Positions 1-8,326 of a stretch of 30,896 nucleotides of DNA are shown here, piece after piece; positions within the stretch are counted from its first letter, which is position 1, and each line of letters begins with the position of its first letter. Where the stretch lies: assembly GCA_039182435.1 (NCBI GenBank), contig JBCDCC010000003.1, positions 1-30,896 of the forward strand, written 5' to 3'. Position numbers and translations under genes: made by a program. The stretch comes from JBCCKC01 sp039182435. GTDB lineage: Bacteria; Verrucomicrobiota; Verrucomicrobiia; Opitutales; Coraliomargaritaceae. The notes beneath the pieces are model-generated. The model did not search any database, was not told the DNA's origin, and saw nothing but the letters and a program-made list of their open reading frames with translations.

Positions 1-744
1 CTCGAAGTTGCCAAATCCTTCGGGGCAGATACTTACCTCGCTTCAGAGATCCTCCCCCAAGTCGGCGATAAACGCGGTAAAGGGGAAAACCTCTGGAAAG
101 CGATTTACCAACTCAAGGGAGACATCATCGTATACGTCGATGCAGACATCAAAAACATCCATCCCCGCTTCGTCACCGGGATCGTGGCACCGCTCATCCA
201 GAACGAAACGATCAAATACTGTAAGGCCTTCTATGATCGGCCCATGGCCTACTCCTCCGGCATCCGAGCCAGCGGCGGAGGCCGTGTCACCGAAATCCTG
301 ATACGTCCGCTTTTCTCCCTCTTCTTTCCAGAGCTCACTTCGCTCATCCAACCGCTCTCCGGAGAGTTTGCCGTGCGCCGCGAAGTGCTCGAGCGCATCC
401 CCTTCCCCATCGGCTACGGAGTCGAGACGGCACACATTCTCGACGTTTACAAAGAATGGGGGCTCGAAGCCTTCGCTCAAACCGACCTTGATCAACGCGT
501 GCACCGAAACCAAAGCACCAACGCACTCGGCAAGATGTCCTTCGGCATCCTCCAGACATTTATCAACCGCCTCAAAGCCTACGGTATGGTCGACCGCCTC
601 CCTGAACTCGCCACGATCTACCGTCAATTTCAGGCCGAAGGGAATCGCTACGAACAGCTCACCCGTCAAATCGTCGAGTATGAGCGGCCACCGATGATCA
701 CCATCCCTGCATACCGCAAGAAATACGGCATCAAGGCGAAGTAA
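1..744 (+). CDS. gpgS: Glucosyl-3-phosphoglycerate synthase, 3' portion
   Basis: The reading frame is open from base 1, so the N-terminus lies outside the window; 247 residues remain. It is a GT-A glycosyltransferase. The fragment shows GKGENLW, then the metal-binding D-x-D in IVYVDADI (about residues 45-51), then KAFYDRP. These blocks are characteristic of glucosyl-3-phosphoglycerate synthases, which transfer glucose from an NDP-glucose to 3-phosphoglycerate as the first step of glucosylglycerate synthesis. GVETAHILDVY and the FAQTDLDQRVHRNQ segment also fit the family. The following glycosyltransferase (22 bp away) and HAD phosphatase on the same strand suit a compatible-solute pathway. Mannosyl-3-phosphoglycerate synthase is a less likely alternative. 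The open ORF on the opposite strand is a shadow. Confidence 0.88.
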   Translation, partial: LEVAKSFGADTYLASEILPQVGDKRGKGENLWKAIYQLKGDIIVYVDADIKNIHPRFVTGIVAPLIQNETIKYCKAFYDRPMAYSSGIRASGGGRVTEILIRPLFSLFFPELTSLIQPLSGEFAVRREVLERIPFPIGYGVETAHILDVYKEWGLEAFAQTDLDQRVHRNQSTNALGKMSFGILQTFINRLKAYGMVDRLPELATIYRQFQAEGNRYEQLTRQIVEYERPPMITIPAYRKKYGIKAK

Positions 745-766
745 AAGTCGGGCCGAACAGTCCATC

Positions 767-2233
767 ATGCTTCGAGTCGCTATAGTCCACTACCATCTCA
801 AGCGCGGTGGAGTGACCAGGGTGATCGAGAGCACGCTCGCTGGTTTCGCTCGCCTACCCGAGCCCATCAAATGCATCGTTCTGGCCGGCGAAGTGCCTGC
901 AGATTGCGTCTTCGCCGAGCAGGCCGTGCAAGTCCAAGGGCTCCACTACTCCAACACCCAAGCGAGCACCCCCAGCCCACAGACGCTCCTCGCCAAACTC
1001 AGAGAAGCCGCCACCAAAGCCCTCGGCGGCCCGCCGGATATCTGGCACATCCATAACCACTCACTCGGCAAAAACCAGTCCATGCCCGGACTCGTCGCCC
1101 AACTCGCAGAAGATGGTGAAGCACTACTCCTGCATATGCATGACTTTGCCGAAGATGGGCGTCCGCAGAATTACCTCCTCAATCAATCCCTCACCGATCA
1201 CGCCCAGCAACTCTACCCCCTTGGCTCGCGAGTGCATTACGCCGTCCTCAATGGCCGCGACGAAAGCATTTTTACCCAGCCAGAACTTGCCGGCGATCAG
1301 CTCCATCAACTCCCAAACGCGGTCGATGCCGAAGCCAGCACTCCAGATTCCAGCGCCAGCCAAGATATCCTCAACCAACTTCAAACCGAACGTCTCTTTC
1401 TTTATCCAGTCCGCGCGCTTCGCCGGAAAAACTTTGGCGAAACCATCCTCTGGTCCACGCTCCTCGAGTCCGGCGATTGCCTCGCCACCACCCTCGCCCC
1501 CACCAATCAAAACTACGTCGCTGCCTACCAGCGCTGGATAGCACTCTCCGAGAAACACCACCTCCCCATACACTTCGGGATCGGCCAGTCCAATCAGTTT
1601 GCCTTTGAAGACCTCATGCAAACGGCTGCAGCCATCGTCTCGACCAGTATCACCGAAGGTTTCGGTCTCGCATTTTTAGAACCATGGCTCTTCGGGAAAT
1701 CAATTATCGGGCGCGACCTACCGGCAATTACCGCCGACTTCAAGGCCAAGGGCATTCAACTCGATACGCTCTATCAAGCGCTCCCCATCCCTAAGAGTCT
1801 AGTCGATCCGTCCTCACTGCGAACCGCCATCGAAAAGGCGATGGGCACCGCTTACCAAGCCTATGGCGTCCCGCTCCCCGCCGACGCAGTCGATGCCGCC
1901 ATCGATGCCATCTCACCGAGCGACGACAGCTATGATTTTGGTGGACTCAACGAAACACTCCAAGAGGCCGTCATCGATCAAATCATGCAGGATGTATCAA
2001 TCCGCGAGAGTCTGAAACCGATCGTGCAACGCGAACCAGCCGAGAGCGCGATGATCGAAACCAACGCGACGCTCATTAAGACCCACTACAGTCCAGTCAC
2101 CTACGCCGCGCAGCTCGCTCAAATCTACCACGATATCCTCGCAGCAGAGAGCGGCTCCATCGAGTATATCGATCCCCAAAAAATCCTCGAAAGCTTCCTC
2201 GTCCCAGAGAATTTCCGGCTCCTCAAAACTTGA
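767..2233 (+). CDS. GT4-like glycosyltransferase in the gpgS cluster
   Basis: A 488-aa GT-B fold glycosyltransferase. The N-terminus (VAIVHYHLKRGGVTRV) resembles the Rossmann start and glycine loop of GT4 enzymes. The retaining-GT E-x7-E signature is at about residues 297-305 (ITEGFGLAFLE), after a FLYPVRALRRKN segment. It starts 22 bp after gpgS, and its stop overlaps the TTG start of the HAD gene by 4 bp, so the three are probably cotranscribed. Known pathways extend glucosyl-(3-phospho)glycerate with mannose to give mannosylglucosylglycerate; this enzyme could do that step or a related glucosylation. Donor and acceptor cannot be read from the sequence. The last ~120 residues, beyond the usual GT4 core, are unassigned. 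Confidence 0.75.
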   Translation: MLRVAIVHYHLKRGGVTRVIESTLAGFARLPEPIKCIVLAGEVPADCVFAEQAVQVQGLHYSNTQASTPSPQTLLAKLREAATKALGGPPDIWHIHNHSLGKNQSMPGLVAQLAEDGEALLLHMHDFAEDGRPQNYLLNQSLTDHAQQLYPLGSRVHYAVLNGRDESIFTQPELAGDQLHQLPNAVDAEASTPDSSASQDILNQLQTERLFLYPVRALRRKNFGETILWSTLLESGDCLATTLAPTNQNYVAAYQRWIALSEKHHLPIHFGIGQSNQFAFEDLMQTAAAIVSTSITEGFGLAFLEPWLFGKSIIGRDLPAITADFKAKGIQLDTLYQALPIPKSLVDPSSLRTAIEKAMGTAYQAYGVPLPADAVDAAIDAISPSDDSYDFGGLNETLQEAVIDQIMQDVSIRESLKPIVQREPAESAMIETNATLIKTHYSPVTYAAQLAQIYHDILAAESGSIEYIDPQKILESFLVPENFRLLKT

Positions 2234-3132
2234 GCAACTTCCGCATGAACCAACTCACCTCCCTCTTTCTCAACCGCCGACAAAGCGGCCCCGTCCAACT
2301 CCCAGACGATGCCGCTCAGCGACTCCAAAAGCTCGAAGGTATACAAGCCGTCGTCTTCGATGTCTATGGCACACTCTTCAGCTCGGGTGTCGGCGACATC
2401 AGTCTAGCCACCGAGCAGAATCGTGACACCGCCCTACGGACTACACTCAGTGAGAACGGTATCAAGATATCAGATACACTTGCCTCTAAGCGTTTCGACG
2501 ACCACCTCCACACCGTGATCCATAAGCATCAAGATCAACGGAGAGAGGCAGGTATCCGGTATCCCGAAGTCGACATTCTCAGAGTGTGGGCAGACTTCAT
2601 TGAGGAACTCCAAGACACAGCCGCGATTCAACTCAGCACGGACATCGACCCGAGCCTCCTCGCCGTCGATTACGAAAGCCGCGTGAATCCGATCCAGCCC
2701 ATGCCCGCGCTTAGCGAGACGCTCGCAACCCTCCAAGCCCGCGGGCTCGTCATGAGCATCATCTCCAACGCACAATTCTACACACCCCTCCTCTTTGATA
2801 CCTTTCTAGAGAAAGACCTTTCAGAACTCGGCTTCTGCCTCGACTCAGCCGTCTGGTCCTACGCCATGCTCGAAGGGAAACCTTCCACCGCGCTCTATAT
2901 AAACTCTGCCCAACTCTTACAGAAGCACCACGGCATCCAACCAGAGCACGTGCTTTATGTCGGCAACGACATGCGCAACGATATCTGGCCTGCCAAAGAG
3001 GTCGGCTACAAGACCGCGCTCTTCGCCGGTGACCGCCTATCCCTACGCCGCAGAGTCGGCGATCCTCTCGACAATGGTAGCCAAGCAGACGTCGAAATCA
3101 CCTCACTCGATCAGATTCTCGAAATCATTTAG
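2230..3132 (+). CDS. HAD-family phosphatase, candidate phosphoglycerate-glycoside phosphatase
   Basis: A 300-aa haloacid-dehalogenase-like hydrolase. Motif I is FDVYGTLF with nucleophile Asp about residue 44. Motif II (MSIISNAQ) supplies the Ser, and motif IV is LYVGNDMRNDIWPAKEVG. The helical cap between motifs I and II makes it a C1-type HAD. The chosen TTG start overlaps the upstream TGA (TTGA); ATG at 2245 is an equally reasonable start and neither has a clear SD. In the gpgS cluster the obvious role is removing the 3-phosphate from glucosyl- or mannosylglucosyl-3-phosphoglycerate. This is inferred from neighbours, since HAD specificity is not readable from motifs. Its 3' end overlaps the convergent ligase gene by 8 bp. 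Confidence 0.78.
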   Translation: MSNFRMNQLTSLFLNRRQSGPVQLPDDAAQRLQKLEGIQAVVFDVYGTLFSSGVGDISLATEQNRDTALRTTLSENGIKISDTLASKRFDDHLHTVIHKHQDQRREAGIRYPEVDILRVWADFIEELQDTAAIQLSTDIDPSLLAVDYESRVNPIQPMPALSETLATLQARGLVMSIISNAQFYTPLLFDTFLEKDLSELGFCLDSAVWSYAMLEGKPSTALYINSAQLLQKHHGIQPEHVLYVGNDMRNDIWPAKEVGYKTALFAGDRLSLRRRVGDPLDNGSQADVEITSLDQILEII

Positions 3133-4741
3133 CCAGAAGCGCCCGGACCGAGTCCAAGCTATCCGCCTCCGAAGCAGGTTTATCCTCCCGCCACCGATGC
3201 ATCCGAGGAAAGCGCACAGCGATCCCCGACTTATGCCGCTTGGATTCGCTGATCCCCTCAAACGCGATCTCAAAAACAAGCTCCGGCCTCACCACCCGAA
3301 CTGGGCCGTGTTTATCGATGGTATTTGAGCGGATCCAGCGGTCCACTCGACGGATCTCGGCATCGCTCAGCCCCGAATAGGCCTTCGCAAAAGGCACCAA
3401 GACCTCACCATCCCAAATAGAAAACGTATAATCGGTATAGAGCCCCGCGCGTCGACCATGACCTTGCTGTGCATAGACCATCACCGCATCGACCGTATAC
3501 GGATCCACCTTCCACTTCCACCACTCACCCTTCTTGCGGCCGGCCACATACGAAGCGCTCGCCAGCTTCAGCATCAAACCCTCTACCCCGCGCTCGCGCG
3601 ACTCTAGCCGCGCTTCAGCAACCGCCTCCCACGAAGGACACACCACCAGTGGCGAACGCCTGAAAACGCCCTCATTCAGAAAACTAAGTTCCTCCAGTCG
3701 CGCACGCCGCTCCGCAGTCGGACTAACTCGTAGGTCTTCGCCTTCATACTCTGGAACATCATAGACCATAAAGATAACCGGCGCCTCTTTTCGCAATTTC
3801 GGGCCGACCTTCGTCCGCCCCAGCCGCCGTTGTAGTTGAGCAAAAGGAGCCGCCCGCTCCGCTTCGAAATCCCAGACCAAGACCTCGCCATCAAGCACGA
3901 GATTCTCTCTCAATCTTGCGACCGCCTCCATGATCTCCGGGAATTGCTCACCAAGCATTTCCTCTCCTCGGGACCAGAGCACCGGTTGATTGCCACGCTT
4001 GATCAACTGCGCTCGAATGCCATCCCACTTCCATTCGATTTGCCAATTACTCACTGCCCCCATCTGCACAGACAAATCACTGGTCGCCTCATACTCTAAA
4101 GGATAGGCCAAGCAAAAGGGATAAGGACGCGCCGGATCTTGTCCTTCAGACCCAATCTCAAAGAGGGCTTTGTAATGCGCCGCACTCGGCTGCCAGACCC
4201 CCATCAATCGATGCGCCATCACCGCCGCATCAATCCCCGCCATTTCGGCAAGCGCTCGGTTGACCAAAGTCTTGCTTACGCCAACCCGAAAACCGCCGGT
4301 AATCAGCTTATTAAACACAAAACAACTGGCCGCATCCAACTCAGCCCATGTCGCTAAAATCATCGCTTTCTGCGCCTCGACCTCCATCTCCCGAAGCGGC
4401 TGGATACGCGCCTCAATCATCTCATGCAGCGGCACACTCAAACTGTCAGCTTGAGCATACTGACGACTGGTAATCAGCAACGATAAAGTCTCCGCTAAGT
4501 CACCAACATGATCATAACACTCGTCTAACATCCACGACGGGTAGCCACAGGCTTCACTCCCCCATTCTCGAAAGAGGTTCAGCCGGATCGGCCGCTTCAA
4601 GCGATTCCCCGTCAGGAAAAAGACCGCCCACGCCGCGTCTTCCGCAGGTGCCTCGCTAAAGTAGCGCTTCAAGGCGGCCAACTTACTCGTCGTCCGGTTG
4701 GACGCATCGAGTTCATGAAAGAGATCTGTGAAGCGCTGCAT
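3125..4741 (-). CDS. ATP-dependent DNA ligase (bacterial LigB type)
   Basis: A 538-aa nick-sealing ligase. Motif I is EWKWDGIRAQ, with the adenylated lysine about residue 238. Motif III (LDGEVLVW), motif IV (EGLMLK) and motif V (WWKWKVDP) follow in order. The first ~200 residues form the helical DNA-binding domain of the ligases found beside the ligase-associated exonuclease. A C-terminal OB-fold region ends in RFPRMHRWREDKPA, a normal motif VI. It starts 1 nt after the exonuclease stop, a tightly coupled pair. Such pairs often belong to a four-gene set with an Lhr-type helicase and a PdeM-like phosphoesterase, neither of which is in this window. The likely role is accessory DNA repair alongside the replicative NAD-dependent ligase. 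Confidence 0.95.
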   Translation of the reverse strand: MQRFTDLFHELDASNRTTSKLAALKRYFSEAPAEDAAWAVFFLTGNRLKRPIRLNLFREWGSEACGYPSWMLDECYDHVGDLAETLSLLITSRQYAQADSLSVPLHEMIEARIQPLREMEVEAQKAMILATWAELDAASCFVFNKLITGGFRVGVSKTLVNRALAEMAGIDAAVMAHRLMGVWQPSAAHYKALFEIGSEGQDPARPYPFCLAYPLEYEATSDLSVQMGAVSNWQIEWKWDGIRAQLIKRGNQPVLWSRGEEMLGEQFPEIMEAVARLRENLVLDGEVLVWDFEAERAAPFAQLQRRLGRTKVGPKLRKEAPVIFMVYDVPEYEGEDLRVSPTAERRARLEELSFLNEGVFRRSPLVVCPSWEAVAEARLESRERGVEGLMLKLASASYVAGRKKGEWWKWKVDPYTVDAVMVYAQQGHGRRAGLYTDYTFSIWDGEVLVPFAKAYSGLSDAEIRRVDRWIRSNTIDKHGPVRVVRPELVFEIAFEGISESKRHKSGIAVRFPRMHRWREDKPASEADSLDSVRALLAK

Positions 4742-4742
4742 C

Positions 4743-5810
4743 TTATTCCGACTGCCTTTCCGCCTCCTTCAAATCCGCGCCCAGTTCATCTGCAGACTGC
4801 ACGGTCTCACCGACAAACTTCGTTGGCACATCGAAGGCCTCCAAGCCTTTGACCTCCTTCAACCAACGCACCAGCGGCCCCGTGTAGCCATGCGTCACGC
4901 CGACCCGACTCGCGCCCGTCGCTTCAATCGTGTCCAGCAGCCCCCGCCAATCCGCGTGGTCCGAGAGCACAAAACCACGATCCAGCGCCCGCCGCCTCCG
5001 AGACCCACGCACCGCCATCCAACCTGAGGCAAAGCCCAGCGAATAAGGAGCGAACTGCCGAATCCATGGCGTGTTCTGCGCCGAGCCGGGGGCAACGATC
5101 AAGCCGCGCCCTTTCAGCATATCCCGAGTATCTCGATGCGCCCGCACCGTTTCCGGAATCGGCCGACCCGCTGCCCGATAATGCGGTAATAACTTTTCAA
5201 CCGCACCGTGCACACCGATCGGTCCAATCGAAGGATCGATCCCACAAAGCACCCGCTGCGCTTTCCCCAGCGCATAGGCAAAAAGCACGCTGGTCCGGCC
5301 TTCTGCCTGATTTTTCCGCCACCAATCATTGATCTGCCCAAAGACAACTTCAGGAGCCGTCCATTGGTAAATCGGCAGGCCAAAAGTGGACTCCGTGATC
5401 ATCGTCTCACAAGGGACCGGCTCAAAGGCCTCACAAGATCGATCCGCCTGCGTTTTGTAATCACCCGTCACCACCCAGACCTCACCCGCCCGCTCGACAC
5501 GGATCTGCGCCGAGCCCAGCAAATGCCCCGCCGGGTGAAACGACACCCTCACCTCACCGATTCGTTTGGCCTGCCCGAAAGGGAGACCCGAGATCACCGC
5601 CGGCTCCCCCACCCGCTCCCGCACCACGCCGATACCTGGCGCGGCAGTCAAATAGGCCCCCATCCCCGAACGGGCGTGATCACTGTGACCATGTGTAATC
5701 AACGCACGATCCACCTTGCGCCAAGGGTCAATATAAAACCCACCCGCCTCACAAAAGAGCCCATTTGGCGTGGGGCGAATCAGCGGGCTGGACCTTGAGC
5801 TTAAAACCAT
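4743..5810 (-). CDS. Ligase-associated DNA exonuclease (metallo-beta-lactamase fold)
   Basis: A 355-aa beta-lactamase-fold nuclease related to the SNM1/CPSF-type family. The metal-binding H-x-H-x-D-H is in ITHGHSDHA (about residues 39-46). FHPAGHLLGSAQI carries the next ligand His, VVTGDYK the Asp, and LSDHADW and VTHGYTG the C-terminal beta-CASP ligands. Proteins of this type sit directly beside bacterial ATP-dependent ligases and process DNA ends before sealing. The gene lies immediately upstream of the ligase with a 1-nt gap. ATG at 5810 is chosen because PLIRPTPNGLF follows as expected; a GTG at 5819 adds only three residues. It is divergent from the DUF445 gene across a 55-bp spacer that must hold both promoters. 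Confidence 0.92.
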   Translation of the reverse strand: MVLSSRSSPLIRPTPNGLFCEAGGFYIDPWRKVDRALITHGHSDHARSGMGAYLTAAPGIGVVRERVGEPAVISGLPFGQAKRIGEVRVSFHPAGHLLGSAQIRVERAGEVWVVTGDYKTQADRSCEAFEPVPCETMITESTFGLPIYQWTAPEVVFGQINDWWRKNQAEGRTSVLFAYALGKAQRVLCGIDPSIGPIGVHGAVEKLLPHYRAAGRPIPETVRAHRDTRDMLKGRGLIVAPGSAQNTPWIRQFAPYSLGFASGWMAVRGSRRRRALDRGFVLSDHADWRGLLDTIEATGASRVGVTHGYTGPLVRWLKEVKGLEAFDVPTKFVGETVQSADELGADLKEAERQSE

Positions 5811-5865
5811 CAATCTCACAGCCTAACTCGAAGCGGACCACACGCAACCTGCCTCTCAAAAATCG

Positions 5866-6477
5866 ATGCTCCTCATCATTCTGACTCCCTTTATCACCGC
5901 AGCCATCGGCTGGCTCACCAATTGGGTCGCCATACAGATGCTCTTTCACCCGCGCCAGCCGATCCGCATTCTCTTCTGGAAATGGCAAGGGCTGATCCCG
6001 CGCCGCCAGCTCCAACTCGCTGAAGAAGCCGCCGAGATCATCGAACGCGAGATTCTGCAACAACACATGATCCTTCATGAGATCAAGCAGATCGAGCTCG
6101 GTCCCCATCTCGAAGAAGCCGCCAAAAACCTCGTCTGGAATCGGATCGGTCCACAGCTTCAATCCATCCCTCTGCTCGGTGGTTTTATCAACGACAACAC
6201 ACTCGCCAAATTTGAAGTGATCGCCGCCTCAGAGATCAAAAAAGAGGCCACACCCCTCATCGAAAAAGTCGCCACCGAGTTCGAATCGTCCGTCGATCTC
6301 AAACAAATGATCGAGCGTCGCATCGCCGATTTTGATTTGGACCGGCTCGAGAGCATCGTCAACCAAGTCGCCAAGCGAGAGTTTCGCACGATTGAGCGAA
6401 TCGGAGCCGTCCTCGGCTTCCTCATCGGCTGCATCCAAGTCGCCCTCTTCTGGGCCACTGGCATGCTGACTTTCTAA
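5866..6477 (+). CDS. DUF445 family membrane protein
   Basis: A 203-aa protein with a hydrophobic N-terminal segment (about residues 2-20) running into GWLTNWVAIQMLFHP, the hallmark opening of DUF445/YheB-like proteins. A long amphipathic helical region follows. A C-terminal block IERIGAVLGFLIGCIQ, with a second membrane segment, is typical of the family end. It probably sits in the inner membrane with a large helical domain outside the bilayer. The family's molecular role is unknown. It is short compared with the ~400-aa members but carries both conserved ends. No SD precedes the ATG. The metallopeptidase gene follows closely and may be cotranscribed. Confidence 0.85.
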   Translation: MLLIILTPFITAAIGWLTNWVAIQMLFHPRQPIRILFWKWQGLIPRRQLQLAEEAAEIIEREILQQHMILHEIKQIELGPHLEEAAKNLVWNRIGPQLQSIPLLGGFINDNTLAKFEVIAASEIKKEATPLIEKVATEFESSVDLKQMIERRIADFDLDRLESIVNQVAKREFRTIERIGAVLGFLIGCIQVALFWATGMLTF

Positions 6478-6526
6478 ACAGACCGGATCTGGCACCAATA
6501 TGGCTCAACCGAGCCACGTCCAAGAT

Positions 6527-7552
6527 ATGTCTGTCCGCCGCATAGTTTCGCTCCTGCTCCTCACCGCCCTCTCCGCGCCAGCGAGTGTCTCCCCGAGTCA
6601 AAGCGCAGCACTACCGCGGGCGATCACCCCGCCCACCCAAACAGTAGCGGGCCTTGAGCGTGAGCTACCCTATCTCACTCTAGCCGAGCCGGAGCCAGTG
6701 CTTGGCAGCTACCACTCCGAGCATTTCACATTTCGATACACCGGTAGCCTTGATGAAAGTCTTCTCGAAGAGATCGCTCAACTCTGCGAAGCCACTCGAT
6801 TCGCCGTTCAAGAGCTCCCACTCGACATCACCTATCCGGTGCCCACAAGCGCCTTTGAGATCCACCTCTTCCAAACCGAACCTAGCTACCTCGACGCTGG
6901 CGGCATCCAAGGCACCGCGGGCATCTATCTCCCCAGCGAAGCTCGCACTCTCATCCGCCTCGATCTACTCACCCAAGCACCCAAGGGCGAACCGGCACCA
7001 CTCAACCATCGCCGCGCAAAAACCCTCGTCCATGAAGTCACCCACCAACTCCAGCATCAATGGATGGGGAAAGTCCCGATCTGGCTCCTCGAAGGCATCG
7101 CCGTTTACATGGAGTCGATTCCAATCAGCGAAGAGGGCAAATTTCTATTTGAGAGCATTCACTTTCGCCAATCCGAAAGTGTCAGCCGCTGCACGACCAA
7201 CCGTCTCTCCGTCACCAATCTGGAGCACCTCATGGGCATGTCAGGCCATGAGTGGATCGAGCACTTTCAGGCTAATCCCCTCAGCGTCCACCGCAACTAC
7301 CTCTCCGCGTATTTGCTCACCTACTATTTTCTCCACCTGGAGGGCGAGGGCGATGCCAGCACACTCTGCCAATACATCCGGAAAATGGAAAAAGCCTCAA
7401 ACAAGCAGGCTTATGAAAAGGCTGACCAGCTGCTCCTAAACGGTAAATCGATGGACGAACTAGAGGCCGATCTCATAGCCGCCTACCAAAACGAAGGCAT
7501 GACGCTCGTGCCCATCAACGGGCATCTCTTATCCTACCACAAAGCGCTCTAG
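6527..7552 (+). CDS. Exported HExxH zinc metallopeptidase-like protein
   Basis: A protein of about 341 aa with a cleavable signal peptide from the chosen ATG (MSVRRIVSLLLLTALSAPAS). An in-frame ATG at 6500 would add nine residues before the signal and is less likely. The zinc signature HEVTHQLQH is about residues 169-177. It is followed by WLLEGIAVYME, the second helix whose Glu is the third zinc ligand in gluzincin-type peptidases. Before it is a beta-rich domain (SEHFTFRYTG...). It should act in the periplasm or cell envelope; its substrate is unknown. The layout resembles peptidase-MA-like proteins. Its 3' end overlaps the convergent pseudouridine synthase by 24 bp. Confidence 0.8.
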   Translation: MSVRRIVSLLLLTALSAPASVSPSQSAALPRAITPPTQTVAGLERELPYLTLAEPEPVLGSYHSEHFTFRYTGSLDESLLEEIAQLCEATRFAVQELPLDITYPVPTSAFEIHLFQTEPSYLDAGGIQGTAGIYLPSEARTLIRLDLLTQAPKGEPAPLNHRRAKTLVHEVTHQLQHQWMGKVPIWLLEGIAVYMESIPISEEGKFLFESIHFRQSESVSRCTTNRLSVTNLEHLMGMSGHEWIEHFQANPLSVHRNYLSAYLLTYYFLHLEGEGDASTLCQYIRKMEKASNKQAYEKADQLLLNGKSMDELEADLIAAYQNEGMTLVPINGHLLSYHKAL

Positions 7553-8323
7553 ATCCGCTCCGCTGAGCCCCATCTTCTCACGGCAAAAACCACTTAAGTC
7601 CTGCGGTAACGGTGCACGGAAGATGACCGGCGCTTCCGGAAAATCGAAGATATATTCGTAGCAGTGCAGGGCCTGACGCTTAATCGGTAAAGCCTTCTCT
7701 AGGCGCGCATTCCAGCCCGCTTCGATAAAATCCAAGTAGAGCGTTTCATCCGGACCATAGATCTTATCCGCCACCACATTGTGGCCCAACCACTCCGCAT
7801 GGACACGAATCTGGTGCTTACGCCCCGTCTCTGGCTTCACGCCACAAAAGGTGTATCCATTTTTGGATACATACGGCTCAAAATGCGTCATCGCAGATTG
7901 CGCACCCCGCACATAGCTGACTTCGTTCTTCACATGCACCGGCCCATCCTTCCGTCGCGCAATCGATTGATCCACCGTAATCGGCTCCGGTAGCGTGCCC
8001 TCTAAGATCGCAAGGTAATGCTTCCGCACAATCCGGTTCTGGATCGCCATCTGAAACTTGCGCGCCACTGACGGACGCTTCGCAAAAACAATCAAGCCAC
8101 TCGTCTCCCGATCCAAGCGCGCCACCAGATGTAACTTCGCCTCCTGCGTGTGCTCCCTCACCGCGCCAACCAGACTCGAAAGCGGACCATTCTTCGATGG
8201 ATGGCAGACCAACCAGCCCGGCTTATTCAAAATCAGCAGATTATCATCCTCCTGAACAATCCACTCAGGGAATTCTGACATATCGACGAGAGGCGCCTCC
8301 TCTCCATACATATCCATCGTCAT
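7529..8323 (-). CDS. RluA-family RNA pseudouridine synthase
   Basis: A 264-aa protein containing HLVARLDRETSGLIVFAK, whose Asp (about residue 71) is the catalytic residue of the RluA family. KPGWLVCHPS precedes it and the conserved GRKHQIRVH block lies downstream. These enzymes convert specific uridines in rRNA or tRNA to pseudouridine. There is no N-terminal S4 domain, as in the shorter RluA/TruC-like members, so the target RNA cannot be named. The start is ATG at 8323; an adjacent GTG at 8326 directly follows the SDR stop (TGAGTGATG), suggesting translational coupling with the upstream SDR gene. The last 24 bp overlap the convergent peptidase gene. Confidence 0.93.
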   Translation of the reverse strand: MTMDMYGEEAPLVDMSEFPEWIVQEDDNLLILNKPGWLVCHPSKNGPLSSLVGAVREHTQEAKLHLVARLDRETSGLIVFAKRPSVARKFQMAIQNRIVRKHYLAILEGTLPEPITVDQSIARRKDGPVHVKNEVSYVRGAQSAMTHFEPYVSKNGYTFCGVKPETGRKHQIRVHAEWLGHNVVADKIYGPDETLYLDFIEAGWNARLEKALPIKRQALHCYEYIFDFPEAPVIFRAPLPQDLSGFCREKMGLSGADLERFVVG

Positions 8324-8326
8324 CAC

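Noticed and set aside
43..768. A 241-aa open frame on the minus strand opposite gpgS
   Set aside because: Shadow of gpgS: the plus strand carries clear GpgS motifs, and the minus product shows no recognisable domain.
1124..1621. A 165-aa minus-strand open frame inside the GT4-like gene
   Set aside because: It overlaps a well-supported plus-strand coding region and has no recognisable domain.
5208..5798. A 196-aa plus-strand open frame across the exonuclease gene
   Set aside because: The product is Arg/Pro/His-rich with no fold, as expected for antisense reading of a high-GC gene.
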